Notes: generated by a model not told the origin, from the sequence alone. Positions 16,411 through 25,307 are shown, counted from the first letter of the stretch. The stretch: 64,000 bases of DNA from Reyranella sp. CPCC 100927 (GCF_007859315.1 NZ_VOHA01000005.1:248001-312000); one strand, 5' to 3'. Translations and numbers: made by a program.

Positions 16411-16517
16411 ATCCATTGTCATGACCCTGCATATGATTGAGCCAATATCCTGTTGATTCTCTGCAGGAAAAGCATACCGGCTGCGTCAATCCGGTCACTC
16501 GCACCAGCAGAACCTTC

Positions 16518-16570
16518 GACCCCAAATGGTGTATACTGATTAAGCGTTCAGTGTATTGCGGGTTGGGGTC
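16518..16570 (+). promoter_or_regulatory. long hairpin over the L,D-transpeptidase ribosome-binding site
   Basis: GACCCCAA (16518-16525) is exactly complementary to TTGGGGTC (16563-16570). Inside it ATACTGA (16533-16539) can pair with TCAGTGTAT (16548-16556) with one mismatch or bulge. The GGGG in the 3' arm is the likely ribosome-binding site for ATG 16575, so folding would hide it. Confidence 0.5.
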
Positions 16571-16574
16571 CGTC

Positions 16575-17657
16575 ATGATTCAAGAAGGGCAGCACGCGCC
16601 GTCGGGCGGTGTTGGTAGGCCGATGTCCGTCGGCTGGATATCGCGTTCGTCCGGTCGGGCGACATTTGCGGCGTTGGCCGCGGCGTTGGCGTTGGCCGGT
16701 TGCGTCACGGCATCGGACCCACAACAAGCCACGGCGCCGAAGCCGGCCGACGAGGCGCCGCCCAGCGCCTACATCAAGATGCTGCGCCAGAACGGCATCA
16801 ATGTTGCCGTGCCAACGCGGGGCAAGTTCATCCTGGTCAACATCCCGTCCTATGAGCTGATCGCCGTCGAGAACGGAGAGCCGGTGATCCGTAGCAAGGT
16901 CGTGCTGGGCCAGCCCGCGACGCGGACACCGGAACTGAACAGCTCGGCATTCGCGGTACGCTTCAATCCGGCGTGGACACCGACGCCGTCGATGATCCGC
17001 AACGAAGCGGCTGTGCCGATCCCGCCAGGCCCGAATAATCCGTTGGGCCGGCTCATGTTCGAGATGGACAACGATCAGTTCATCTTCCTGCACGACACCA
17101 ACCAGAGAGGCCTGTTCAGTCGGACTCGGCGTGCCTTCAGCCATGGCTGCATTCGTGTCGAGCAGGTGCGTTCGCTGGCCGCCTGGGCGCTGGGCGTGAC
17201 GGCCGGCGAGATCGACAAGATGATCGCCCGCGGCTCGACGTATTCGGTGCCGTTGCCGGAGCAAATTCCGGTCTTCCTCGTGTACTACACGCGCTTCCCG
17301 GACGAGCAAGGCCAGATCGCCAGTCACCCGGATGTCTATGCCAACTGGCAAGCCGAGGAGCGCGCCTACCTGGCCCGCGCCGCCGCACGTCGCTGGACAC
17401 CACCACCGGCGCCCGCCGTTCAGCCGGCGGCAGTCCCCCCCAAGCCACCGGAGACGGGGCCCGCACCTTCAGGCGAGCAGACGCCCGCCGCACCGGCGGC
17501 CGCGTCCGAGCCACCGAAGCCCGAAGCGCCGACGCCCCAAGCGCCCAAGCCCGAGTCATCCAATCCCGAGCCGGCCAAGCCAACCGTCGAGGCGCCACCA
17601 GCTGCAGCACCCGCTGCCGGAACAGCCCCCGCAGCGTCGAAGGCAGGCAGCGACTGA
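16575..17657 (+). CDS. L,D-transpeptidase (YkuD), likely lipoprotein
   Basis: 360 residues. The signal region ends in the lipobox LALAGC, so the protein is probably anchored in the envelope. The YkuD catalytic motif is HD...SHGCIRV with the nucleophile Cys near residue 192; it makes 3-3 peptidoglycan crosslinks or links proteins to the wall. The last 100 residues are a Pro/Ala/Glu-rich tail (PPKPPETGPAPSGEQ and similar), probably disordered. ATG 16575 has GGGG 6 nt upstream; ATG 16623 gives a tidier 26-residue lipoprotein signal and is a real alternative. Confidence 0.9.
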   Translation: MIQEGQHAPSGGVGRPMSVGWISRSSGRATFAALAAALALAGCVTASDPQQATAPKPADEAPPSAYIKMLRQNGINVAVPTRGKFILVNIPSYELIAVENGEPVIRSKVVLGQPATRTPELNSSAFAVRFNPAWTPTPSMIRNEAAVPIPPGPNNPLGRLMFEMDNDQFIFLHDTNQRGLFSRTRRAFSHGCIRVEQVRSLAAWALGVTAGEIDKMIARGSTYSVPLPEQIPVFLVYYTRFPDEQGQIASHPDVYANWQAEERAYLARAAARRWTPPPAPAVQPAAVPPKPPETGPAPSGEQTPAAPAAASEPPKPEAPTPQAPKPESSNPEPAKPTVEAPPAAAPAAGTAPAASKAGSD

Positions 17658-17700
17658 ATCAGTCCGGGTATGGTCGTCTCGCCGATGTGTCGGCGCTATG

Positions 17701-17729
17701 CGCAGGCGAAAGCTACGCTTTCGCCTGCG
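17701..17729. terminator. hairpin between convergent genes
   Basis: CGCAGGCGAAAGC and GCTTTCGCCTGCG form a perfect 13-bp stem with a TAC loop. It overlaps the last codons of the ferredoxin gene and lies 43 bp after the L,D-transpeptidase stop. A smaller stem GCCGA/TCGGC is at 17681-17694. No T run is present on either strand, so termination is likely but not certain. Confidence 0.6.
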
Positions 17730-18069
17730 GCGTGGGCGGAACACCCGGACTGCCAGAGTGTCCGACCACGGGATGATCCAGCGCACTAACGTGCTGCGGA
17801 CCGGCGCCACCGGGTGCGCCCCAGCCGGTGACAGCCGGGCCGAAGAATTCCAGGTTGGCGGCGCGAAATGCTTCTTCCGCGGCCGGCAGTTCGTCATCGG
17901 CATAGATCGCCTGCACCGGGCAGACCGACAGGCAGATACCGCAATCGATGCATTCGTCGGGCTGGATATACATCATCCGCCCGCCTTCATAGATGCTGTC
18001 GACCGGGCAGACCTTCTGGCAGTCGCCGTCCTTCACATCGATGCAGGCCGAGGCGATGATATGCGTCAT
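17713..18069 (-). CDS. fdxA: 7Fe (3Fe-4S/4Fe-4S) ferredoxin
   Basis: 118 residues, starting MTHIIASACIDVKDGDCQKV. It keeps all seven cysteines expected as ligands in Azotobacter-type FdI: C9, C17, C21 and the CIDCGICLSVCP group. The position of the usual second Cys (CxxC) is Val12, and the free Cys after CPVD is Ser25. The tail is longer than needed and Gly/Pro rich. It starts 11 nt after the enoyl-CoA hydratase stop, so it is probably the last gene of that operon and may serve its redox step. Confidence 0.9.
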   Translation of the reverse strand: MTHIIASACIDVKDGDCQKVCPVDSIYEGGRMMYIQPDECIDCGICLSVCPVQAIYADDELPAAEEAFRAANLEFFGPAVTGWGAPGGAGPQHVSALDHPVVGHSGSPGVPPTPQAKA

Positions 18070-18080
18070 GGCAGGGTGCC

Positions 18081-18857
18081 CTATCGCCCCTGCCACTGCG
18101 GCGAACGCTTTTCCTGGAAGGCGCGTACGCCTTCGTCCTGATCAGTGGACTGCAGCGCTTCAATCAGTGCCGGCAAGCGCAGTGCCTGGGCCTGGGCGGC
18201 CGTCAATCCAGCGCCGGCGCGCACCATCTGCTTGATCGCCCGCACTGACAACGGCGCGCAGGCCAGGATATCCGCCACCCAGCGGTCGACGGCGGCATCC
18301 AGCTTGTCCGGCGCCGCGACCTCATTGGCCAGGCCCAGGCGCAATGCCTCGTCAGCGCCGATGCGCCGGCCGGTCAGCAGCAACCCCATGGCCTGTACGT
18401 GCGTCAGGCGGCGCGACAGCAGCGCGATGCCGCCGTCGAGTGCCAGGCGGCCGACCCGCGGCTCCGGCAGGCCGAGGCTGGCCGTTGCCGACGCGACGAC
18501 GATGTCGCAACCCAGCACCATCTCCAGGCCGCCGCCCAGCGCATGGCCGTTGACCCGGGCGATCACCGGTACGTCGAGTGTCTCGCGCAAAGCGATGCCG
18601 CCAAAGCCGCCGGGGCGAGGGGCGGCCCAGTATTCGAGCCCGCTCAATCCCGGTCCGCCCTTCATGTCGGCACCGGTGCAGAAGGCGCGCTCGCCAGCGC
18701 CGGTCAGCACGACGGCGCGAACCGCGCGGTCGCGCTCGATTGCTTCCCAGATCCGGATCAATTCGGCTTCCGTCGCCAGGTCGACGGCGTTCATCCGATC
18801 GGGCCGATCGATGGTGACCCGCGCGACATGGCCCTCGATGCTGAAATGCACCGTCAT
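18081..18857 (-). CDS. enoyl-CoA hydratase/isomerase family protein
   Basis: 258 residues of the crotonase fold. The oxyanion segment AFCTGADMKG and GHALGGGLEM are present, and both catalytic-type glutamates are kept (GGGLEM and LPEPRVG), so true hydratase activity is plausible. Its start overlaps the CaiB gene stop by four bases, indicating coupling. Context suggests it acts on the CoA thioester made by that transferase. Confidence 0.92.
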   Translation of the reverse strand: MTVHFSIEGHVARVTIDRPDRMNAVDLATEAELIRIWEAIERDRAVRAVVLTGAGERAFCTGADMKGGPGLSGLEYWAAPRPGGFGGIALRETLDVPVIARVNGHALGGGLEMVLGCDIVVASATASLGLPEPRVGRLALDGGIALLSRRLTHVQAMGLLLTGRRIGADEALRLGLANEVAAPDKLDAAVDRWVADILACAPLSVRAIKQMVRAGAGLTAAQAQALRLPALIEALQSTDQDEGVRAFQEKRSPQWQGR

Positions 18858-20041
18858 GCCAGCACACCTGTCTCGCGCAGCCGGCGGATCCGGTCGGCGG
18901 AGAAACCGGCCTCGGCCAGGATTGCCTCGCCATCGGCACCCAATGCCGGCGGCGCGTGGCGAATGCGGAACGCCGACGGGTCCATGGTCAGCGGCGATCC
19001 GATCAGCGCCAGCGGATCACTGGCCTGATGCGAGACGACGCTGCCATTGACCTGTGTCTGCTCGTGCGCCAGCGCCTGCGACAGCTTCAACACCGGGGCG
19101 CACAGCAGGTCCTGCTCGTCCAGTCGCGCGAGCCAATGTTCCGTCGTGTTGCTGGCGAAGCGTTCCCGGAACAAGGCATGCAACGCCGCCTTGTGCTCCA
19201 TCTGGCCGTCGAAGGTGGCGTAGCGCGGATCGGCCGACAGGTCGGGCAGACCGAGCGCGGCACAGATGTCCTGCAGCGGGTTGGCCTTGAAGGCGCCGAC
19301 CAGCACGACGGCGCCGTCAGTGGTCTTGAAGGCGCCGGTCAGCGGATAGGCACCCCAGCTGAAATCGCGGCCGCGCTGCAGCCACATCGCGGCTTCCTGC
19401 ATCTGCATCGCCAACATGGATTCAAACAGCGACACCGACACCTGCTGGCCGCGGCCTGTCTTCTCCCGCTGCAGCAGGGCGAGCAGGATCGCCTGCACCA
19501 GGTGCATGCCGGCCGAGTAGTCGCACAGCGAGGTGGCGTAGATGGTGAGCGGTTCGTCGTCGTTGCACTTGCGCATCATCACGCCCGACAGCGCCTGGGC
19601 CAGAATGTCCTGGCCGCCCTTGTAGGCCAGCGGTCCGGCCTGGCCGAAGCCCGAGCCGAAGGCACAGATGATGCGCGGGTTGATCTCCGCCAGCTTGGCG
19701 TAGCCGAAGCCCATGCGCTCCATCACGCCGGCGCGGAAATTGTTGACGACGACATCGGCGCCGCGCACCAGATCGTAGATCACCTGCCGGCCGTCCTCGC
19801 CGCGCAGGTCGAGCGCCATCGAACGCTTGTTGCGGTTCAGGCTGCGGAACACCGGGTTGTTCGGCCCATCCGGATCGCCGGGGATCGAACCGCGCGACAG
19901 ATCGCCGGCGCCCGGCCGCTCGATCTTGATCACGTCGGCGCCGTAGTCGGCCAGCACCTGCGTGGCGCTCGGGCCCAGCATCACCTGCGAGAAGTCGATC
20001 ACCCGCACGCCCGACAGGGGCTGGATCGCATCGCTCTGCAT
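18854..20041 (-). CDS. CaiB/BaiF-family (class III) CoA-transferase
   Basis: 395 residues. Family signatures: VIDFSQVMLGPSATQVLADYG, GADVIKIERPGAGDLSRG (start of the CoA site), NRNKRSMALDLRGEDGR and SLCDYSAGMHLVQAIL, in which the Asp is the expected acyl nucleophile. The C terminus has the PALGADGEAILAEAGF ending typical of the family. It transfers CoA between carboxylic acids; substrate unknown. It lies 15 nt after the FAD enzyme and overlaps the hydratase gene. Confidence 0.94.
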   Translation of the reverse strand: MQSDAIQPLSGVRVIDFSQVMLGPSATQVLADYGADVIKIERPGAGDLSRGSIPGDPDGPNNPVFRSLNRNKRSMALDLRGEDGRQVIYDLVRGADVVVNNFRAGVMERMGFGYAKLAEINPRIICAFGSGFGQAGPLAYKGGQDILAQALSGVMMRKCNDDEPLTIYATSLCDYSAGMHLVQAILLALLQREKTGRGQQVSVSLFESMLAMQMQEAAMWLQRGRDFSWGAYPLTGAFKTTDGAVVLVGAFKANPLQDICAALGLPDLSADPRYATFDGQMEHKAALHALFRERFASNTTEHWLARLDEQDLLCAPVLKLSQALAHEQTQVNGSVVSHQASDPLALIGSPLTMDPSAFRIRHAPPALGADGEAILAEAGFSADRIRRLRETGVLA

Positions 20042-20056
20042 ACTCTGTCGCTCCCG

Positions 20057-21406
20057 TTATTCGGCGGCTTGCGCCACGTACGCATTGGCCGCGGGCTGGT
20101 CACCCGGATCGGCGCCCTGGGCGCGCAGTACCGCCTGCAAGCGCGCCACATCGACCTTGTCGACGGTGACATCGGCTTTCAGCGCCAGTGCCGCGGCTAC
20201 GCCCGTGGCTTCGCCCATCGCCATGCAGGGCGGGATCTCGCGCGAAATGCGTTGCGCCGCCGACGTCGCCGAATAGTGCCGGCCGGCCACCAGCAGCTGC
20301 GCCACGTTGCGCGGCAATAGCGACCGGTACGGATAGTAGTAGTCGCGGCCGCGGGCGACGGAGTCAGTGAAGTGACGACGCTGCGTGACGTCCTCTTTCG
20401 ACATCACGTAGGCGCCGTCCAACAGCCGCGTCTGGCGCACGCCGATCTGCGGCGCCACGTCGACGACGAAGGCCTTCTCGAAGCCCGGCATCTTCTGGCG
20501 CACATAGGCCAGCAGGGCGGCGATTCGGTCACGTCCCTGGAAGTCGGCCCGGGTCAGGTCATCGATCTTCAGGCCGTCGAAGCCGGCCATGTGCGGGCAG
20601 TTGCACCAGACGATGCCGGGCAGCGGTGTCTTCAGCCACCACTTGTCCCACGATCCGCCCATGATGCGCTTGGCCTCGCGGTCGATGGCATTGAACGCCG
20701 CCGGATCCTCGTACTCGAAGCGCTCCGCCGCGTCGGTGTCGACGCCGCCCAGGCGAAACACGGTGGTGACGATAAACGCCCCCTGGATGAACGGCGCACC
20801 GGCCGAGGCCGCGACGTCGAGGTCGCCGGTGGCGTCGACCACCACCGACCCCATCACCGCCTGGCGGCCTTCCTTGCTGTCGCAGACGACGCCGGTGATG
20901 CGGCCGTCCTCAACAATGGCGCGCGAGAACCAGCTGTGCAGTCGCAGCTGGACACCGGCTTCGCGCACCATGTCGTTGGCCACGCGCTTGTAGCCGTCGG
21001 GATCGAAGGCGCTGGCGTAGCAGATCGGCTGCGGCTTCACGTGCGAGTGGAAATCGAACACGCCCCAGCGCGACCATTTCCGCCACATCGCCTCGTCCGA
21101 ACGCCGATCGGCCTCGGGCGGCGTGACGCACAGGCCGATGCGCTCCATGCGGTCGATCATCTCGCCGCACAGGCCGCGCACGCTGATCTCGGCGCCGTTG
21201 CACATATCGTCCAGCACCAGGACCATGCCGCCCGACGCCAGGCCGCCGAGATAGGCGTAGCGTTCCAGCAGCATCACCGACAGCCCGTTGCGGGCGCCGG
21301 CCACTGCGGCGGCGATGCCGGCCGGGCCGCCGCCGACCACGACCAGGTCGGCGCGGGCCACGACAGGGACATGGCCTTCCGGCTCGACGATGTGAACGGA
21401 TGTCAT
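20057..21406 (-). CDS. FAD-dependent oxidoreductase (FAD_oxidored type)
   Basis: 449 residues. The N-terminal Rossmann motif is LVVVGGGPAGIAAAVAGARNG (VVGGGPAG) followed by LLERYAYLGGLASGGMV, and the late FAD segment is LLVAGRHYSATSAAQRISREIP with MGEATGVAAALA. This pattern matches the group of soluble FAD-dependent dehydrogenases near fumarate-reductase-like flavoproteins. There is no signal peptide. Its place between an importer and a CoA-transferase suggests it oxidises or reduces the imported compound. Confidence 0.9.
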   Translation of the reverse strand: MTSVHIVEPEGHVPVVARADLVVVGGGPAGIAAAVAGARNGLSVMLLERYAYLGGLASGGMVLVLDDMCNGAEISVRGLCGEMIDRMERIGLCVTPPEADRRSDEAMWRKWSRWGVFDFHSHVKPQPICYASAFDPDGYKRVANDMVREAGVQLRLHSWFSRAIVEDGRITGVVCDSKEGRQAVMGSVVVDATGDLDVAASAGAPFIQGAFIVTTVFRLGGVDTDAAERFEYEDPAAFNAIDREAKRIMGGSWDKWWLKTPLPGIVWCNCPHMAGFDGLKIDDLTRADFQGRDRIAALLAYVRQKMPGFEKAFVVDVAPQIGVRQTRLLDGAYVMSKEDVTQRRHFTDSVARGRDYYYPYRSLLPRNVAQLLVAGRHYSATSAAQRISREIPPCMAMGEATGVAAALALKADVTVDKVDVARLQAVLRAQGADPGDQPAANAYVAQAAE

Positions 21407-21449
21407 GTGGGTCGCTCCAAACTGCGGGGCAGGAGATCAGGCGCGCGGC

Positions 21450-22298
21450 TCAGGTCGCGTGACTGACGTTCCATTTCAGGAAACGATGCTCGGCCCAGCT
21501 GATGACGCCGAAGAAGGCGGCGGAGAACGCCGAGCCGACGACGATGGTGGCGTAGAGCAGGGGCGAATCGAAATTGTAAGTCGCCTGGATGATCAGGGCG
21601 CCGATACCGGCGGTGGCGCCGATCCATTCGCCGACGATGGCGCCGATCACCGCCGTCGAGGCTGCGATCTTCAGCGCGGAGAACAGATAGGGCAGGGCGT
21701 TCTTCAGGCGCAGCTTGATGAACACCTCGCGCGGCGAGGCCGACAGGATGCGCATCAGCTCGAGCTGCTGCGGGCTCACGTCGCGCAGGCCGCGGGTCAT
21801 GTTGACCAAGGTCGGGAAGAAGCAGATCAGCGCCGCAATGGCGATCTTCGGCTCCATGCCGTTGCCCAGCAGCAGCACCAGGATCGGTGCTTTCGCCACG
21901 ACCGGGATGGTGTTGATCATCACCGCGACGGGGAAGAACGCCTCCTCCAAGGTGCGCTTGTAGACGAAGGCCGTGGCGATCGCGATCGCTGCCGCATTGC
22001 CCAGCAGGAAGCCCGATATCGCTTCGATCGCGGTCGGCAGCAGGTTGGACATCAGCATGCCGAATTTGGCGGCCAGCACCTTGGCCACCATGCTGGGCGC
22101 CGGCGCGATGAACGGCTTGATGTCGAAGACGACGACCGCGATCTCCCACACCACCAGGAGGCCGATGACGGCCGCAATGGGCAGCAGGCGACGCCGCCAG
22201 GCGAGGAATCGTTGTGCACCGTGAAAGCGGGCCTGCGCTTCGGCGTCCTCGACGAAGGCGCCGCCCATCTGCAGGGCATCTGTCGCGCGGATCGACAT
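21450..22298 (-). CDS. ABC transporter permease (TauC/SsuC type)
   Basis: 282 residues with about six membrane segments. The cytoplasmic coupling motif EAA...G appears as LELMRILSASPREVFIKLRL followed by NALPYLFSALK, and the ending IIQATYNFDSPLLYATIV is typical of the nitrate/taurine/sulfonate class. The start overlaps the ATPase gene stop by one base. Confidence 0.92.
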   Translation of the reverse strand: MSIRATDALQMGGAFVEDAEAQARFHGAQRFLAWRRRLLPIAAVIGLLVVWEIAVVVFDIKPFIAPAPSMVAKVLAAKFGMLMSNLLPTAIEAISGFLLGNAAAIAIATAFVYKRTLEEAFFPVAVMINTIPVVAKAPILVLLLGNGMEPKIAIAALICFFPTLVNMTRGLRDVSPQQLELMRILSASPREVFIKLRLKNALPYLFSALKIAASTAVIGAIVGEWIGATAGIGALIIQATYNFDSPLLYATIVVGSAFSAAFFGVISWAEHRFLKWNVSHAT

Positions 22299-23122
22299 CA
22301 GCAGGTCTCCAGGACGCGGCGCAGGTGCGCGACAAGCTCGACGAAGGCGCGGGTCTCGCGCATCGCGATCTGGCGCGGCGCCGGCAGGTCAACGGGCAGC
22401 AGTTCGCGGACACGGCCGGGACGGGCCGCCAGCAGCAGCACCTCCTGGCCCAGGAACGCCGCCTCATAGATCGAGTGGGTAACGAAGAGGATCGTGGTCC
22501 TCGTCTCCTCCCATACCCGCAACAGCTCCTCGTTCAGACGGTCGCGCGTGATCTCGTCCAGCGCGCCGAAGGGCTCGTCCATCAGCAGCAGCTTGGGGTC
22601 GTTGACCAGCGCCCGGGCGATCGACACACGCTGGCGCATGCCGCCCGACAATTCGTGCGGGTAGGCGTTCTCCCAACCGGCCAGGCCGACCAGATCGAGG
22701 AGCTCGCGCGGGCTGCGCTTGCCGGGGCGGGCGCGGCCGCCGCCAACCTCGAGCGGCAGCTCGACATTCTGCTGCGCCGTGCGCCACGGCAGCAGGGCCG
22801 CATCCTGGAACACGAAGCCGATATCGCGCCGTTCACGCGCGGCCGAAGCGTCACCCCCCAGGACCCGTACGGAACCGCTGGACGGCGCGATCAGATCCGC
22901 CACGACGCGCAACAGCGTGGACTTGCCGCAACCGGAAGGGCCCAGCAGGGTGACGAAGCCGCCTTGCTGGACCGACAGGTTGATGCCGTCGAGCGCGGTC
23001 ACCGTGCCGCGTTCGGTGGTGAAGCGGACGGTCACCCGGTCCAGGGCGATGGCGGGGTTTGCATCCCCTGCCACAGTTGGCGACACCCGATCGGATGAAC
23101 GGTCTAGGGCGAGCGCGGGCAT
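22298..23122 (-). CDS. ABC transporter ATP-binding protein (TauB/SsuB type)
   Basis: 274 residues with Walker A GPSGCGKST, Q-loop FVFQDAALLPWRT, signature LSGGMRQRVSIARAL, Walker B LLLMDEPFGALD and H-loop FVTHSIYEA, all intact. It powers the permease encoded just downstream. The first 25 residues (Ser/Ala rich) precede the usual family start, so the true start may be internal. Confidence 0.94.
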   Translation of the reverse strand: MPALALDRSSDRVSPTVAGDANPAIALDRVTVRFTTERGTVTALDGINLSVQQGGFVTLLGPSGCGKSTLLRVVADLIAPSSGSVRVLGGDASAARERRDIGFVFQDAALLPWRTAQQNVELPLEVGGGRARPGKRSPRELLDLVGLAGWENAYPHELSGGMRQRVSIARALVNDPKLLLMDEPFGALDEITRDRLNEELLRVWEETRTTILFVTHSIYEAAFLGQEVLLLAARPGRVRELLPVDLPAPRQIAMRETRAFVELVAHLRRVLETC

Positions 23123-23134
23123 GATGCGTCTCCC

Positions 23135-24175
23135 TCAACCGATCTTCGGGCGCTTGTCCTGCGTCGCGTCGAGCACGGCCGTGGTCATGACTGCCGCCAC
23201 CTTGGGCGCGCCGGCGGAGAACTGGTTCAGGGCGGCGTAGAGATCGATTTGCTCCTGCCACACCGCGGTGTCGAAGCAACCCCAGCCGCTCGCCCGGGTC
23301 TTGTCGGTGAAAATGTAGTTCAGCAGGATCTTGGACGCCGTGAGTTCATCATCGCGGACCAGGTCGGGGTACTCCTTCATGAAGAGGTCGACAGCCTTCT
23401 CCAGGTTGTCGTGGGCGTATTGCCAGCCCCGGCCGGCGGCGCGCAGGAAGCCGGCCAGCAGCGGCCCCTTGGCCTCCAGTGTCTTGGCCGTGGCGTAGTA
23501 GGGCATGGCGTAGAGGCGCACGCCGTGGTCCCACAGGCGCATGGTGAGCATGTCGGGGCCCAGCGGCTTGAGCGCGGTACGGTTGGTCTCCCAGCCCGTG
23601 ACGCAGTCGACCTGGCCGGTGAGCAGCGGCGACATGTCGGCGCCGATAACGACGATCTTAACGTCGCTCTCGGCGATCTTGTGCTGGCGCAGCAGCGCCG
23701 ACAGCAGCACGCGACCGGTGGCCTGGATGCCGACCTTCTTGCCGACCATGTCCTGCGGCGACTTGATCGGCTTGGCCGGCAGCGAGAAGAAGCTGTACGG
23801 GTGCTGCTGGGCCCCCACGGCGAAGCACTTCACCGGAATGCCCTGCGAGGCGGCCAGCAGCAGCGACGGGCTGGACGAAACCTGGCCGATCTCGTAGCGG
23901 CCCGAGGCGACGATGGCGACGCCGTCGATGCTGGGGCCGCCCGGCTGGATCGCGAAGTTGATCCGTTCTTCCTCGAAGTAGCCCAGCCGCTTGGCGACGA
24001 TCTCGCCGAGCTGGTTATTGTTGGCGAGCCAGCCCAGCTGCATGTTGATGGTCTGGGTGCCGGCCGGCTGGGCGAAAGTTCGCGCCGGCAGGATCAGCGG
24101 GCAGGCCAGGCCGGCAGTCAGGACGGCGCCGGTTCTGAGGACATGCCGTCGGGTTGCGGACGACGTCATCGTCAT
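23135..24175 (-). CDS. NMT1/TauA-type substrate-binding protein
   Basis: 346 residues with a twin-arginine-type export signal (TRRHVLRTGAVLTAGLACP, then ARTFA). The mature part matches NMT1/THI5-like proteins: NMQLGWLANNNQLGEIVAK, GYFEEERINF and later QDMVGKKVGIQATGR. Such proteins bind aromatic carboxylates, sulfonates or pyrimidines. ATG 24175 is chosen because GGAG lies 8 nt upstream; the ATG at 24184 falls inside that site. First gene of the seven-gene operon. Confidence 0.9.
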   Translation of the reverse strand: MTMTSSATRRHVLRTGAVLTAGLACPLILPARTFAQPAGTQTINMQLGWLANNNQLGEIVAKRLGYFEEERINFAIQPGGPSIDGVAIVASGRYEIGQVSSSPSLLLAASQGIPVKCFAVGAQQHPYSFFSLPAKPIKSPQDMVGKKVGIQATGRVLLSALLRQHKIAESDVKIVVIGADMSPLLTGQVDCVTGWETNRTALKPLGPDMLTMRLWDHGVRLYAMPYYATAKTLEAKGPLLAGFLRAAGRGWQYAHDNLEKAVDLFMKEYPDLVRDDELTASKILLNYIFTDKTRASGWGCFDTAVWQEQIDLYAALNQFSAGAPKVAAVMTTAVLDATQDKRPKIG

Positions 24176-24298
24176 GGTGCGCATCTCCCTGTGTCGGGTC
24201 GCGTCGACCCGGGCTTCCTTGCCGAAAGCGTGCCAATCGCCGCTGTTTCCCTTGTTTTCGGCCGATTACCCGCTTGCGGATTGTTGACTTTAGGAACG

Positions 24299-24309
24299 GT
24301 TCGCCGAAC
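24299..24309. promoter_or_regulatory. palindrome in the divergent LysR/operon region
   Basis: GTTCGCCGAAC is a perfect 5+1+5 palindrome in the 208-bp gap between the ABC operon and the LysR gene. LysR regulators usually bind such dyads in divergent promoters. A TTGACT at 24284 could be a -35 element for the LysR gene, but no good -10 follows. Confidence 0.35.
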
Positions 24310-24383
24310 ATCGGAAGAAGAGATTTTCGCGCGAGGTGATGCCTTTTCGGCAGCACTGGAGCCGTCAGGGGGAGGGACCGGCC

Positions 24384-25307
24384 ATGCACGCGGTGGTGCT
24401 GCGCTACCTTGATACGGTCGCCCGTCTGGGCTCGATCCGGCGCGCCGCGGCGGCCCTGAACGTCGCCTCATCGGCGGTCAACCGCCAGATCTTGAAGCTG
24501 GAAGACGAAATGGGCACCGCGTTGTTCGAGCGACGCGGCAACGGCGTTCGCCTGACGGCCGCCGGCGAGCAATTGCTGCGACACGCCCGGCATACCCTGT
24601 CCGACTGGCAGCGCACCTGCAACGATATCGCGGCGCTGAAGGGGGACGTGCATGGCGAGGTGCGTGTCGTGGCGATTCCGTCACTGCTGGTGCGCGTCGT
24701 GCCGCGCGCGATCGAAGCGGTTGCCGCGCACCATCCCCACATCGTGTTTCGCGTCATCGACGCCGACCCGGCCGAGCATGTAGAGGAGATGCGGGCCGGC
24801 CGGCCCGACGTGGCGCTGCTGTTCATCGACAAGCGCCAGCGCAGCTATGAGGTCATCGCCCGGTTGCGCACCGCGCTGGGGGCCATCATGCGGCCCGACC
24901 ATCCCCTGGCACCAGCCGGTACCCTGACGCTCACGCAGTGCGCCGACTACCCGGTGGTGATGCTGAACGATCCGTGGCTGCTGGATGCAGTGTCGGAAAG
25001 CGAGTTCATTCACAGCGGCGCCCAGTTCAACGCCCGTATCCTGTCCAATTCGCTCACGGTCATGAAGGCCGCGATGACCTCCGGTCTGGGCATCGGTTTT
25101 TTCACACCGACTGGCTTTGTCGACGAGATCCGGCGCGGCGAGTTGGTGTGCGTACCCCTGGGTGAACCGGGTCTGGCCAGCAGCGAGATCGGCCTGTTCG
25201 TTCACCGCAGCCGCGCGTCCGCACCGCATATCCATGTGCTGGCGACCGAACTGGTCCGGCAACTCGACGACCTGACGGCGGAGATCCGCGCCGTTCGACC
25301 GGGCTGA
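24384..25307 (+). CDS. LysR-family transcription regulator
   Basis: 307 residues with the N-terminal HTH (YLDTVARLGSIRRAAAALNV, SSAVNRQILKLEDEMG, LFERRGNGVRLTAAG) and a periplasmic-binding-like effector domain from about residue 95. ATG 24384 has GGGAGGGA about 6 nt upstream; the longer frame from 24336 is not family-like. It is divergent from the ABC/CoA-transferase operon and is its likely regulator. Confidence 0.93.
   Translation: MHAVVLRYLDTVARLGSIRRAAAALNVASSAVNRQILKLEDEMGTALFERRGNGVRLTAAGEQLLRHARHTLSDWQRTCNDIAALKGDVHGEVRVVAIPSLLVRVVPRAIEAVAAHHPHIVFRVIDADPAEHVEEMRAGRPDVALLFIDKRQRSYEVIARLRTALGAIMRPDHPLAPAGTLTLTQCADYPVVMLNDPWLLDAVSESEFIHSGAQFNARILSNSLTVMKAAMTSGLGIGFFTPTGFVDEIRRGELVCVPLGEPGLASSEIGLFVHRSRASAPHIHVLATELVRQLDDLTAEIRAVRPG

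Noticed and set aside
18956-20320. Long plus-strand open frame across the CaiB gene
   Set aside because: Antisense shadow; His/Gln/Arg-rich translation typical of reversed GC-rich genes. The minus-strand CoA-transferase explains the region.
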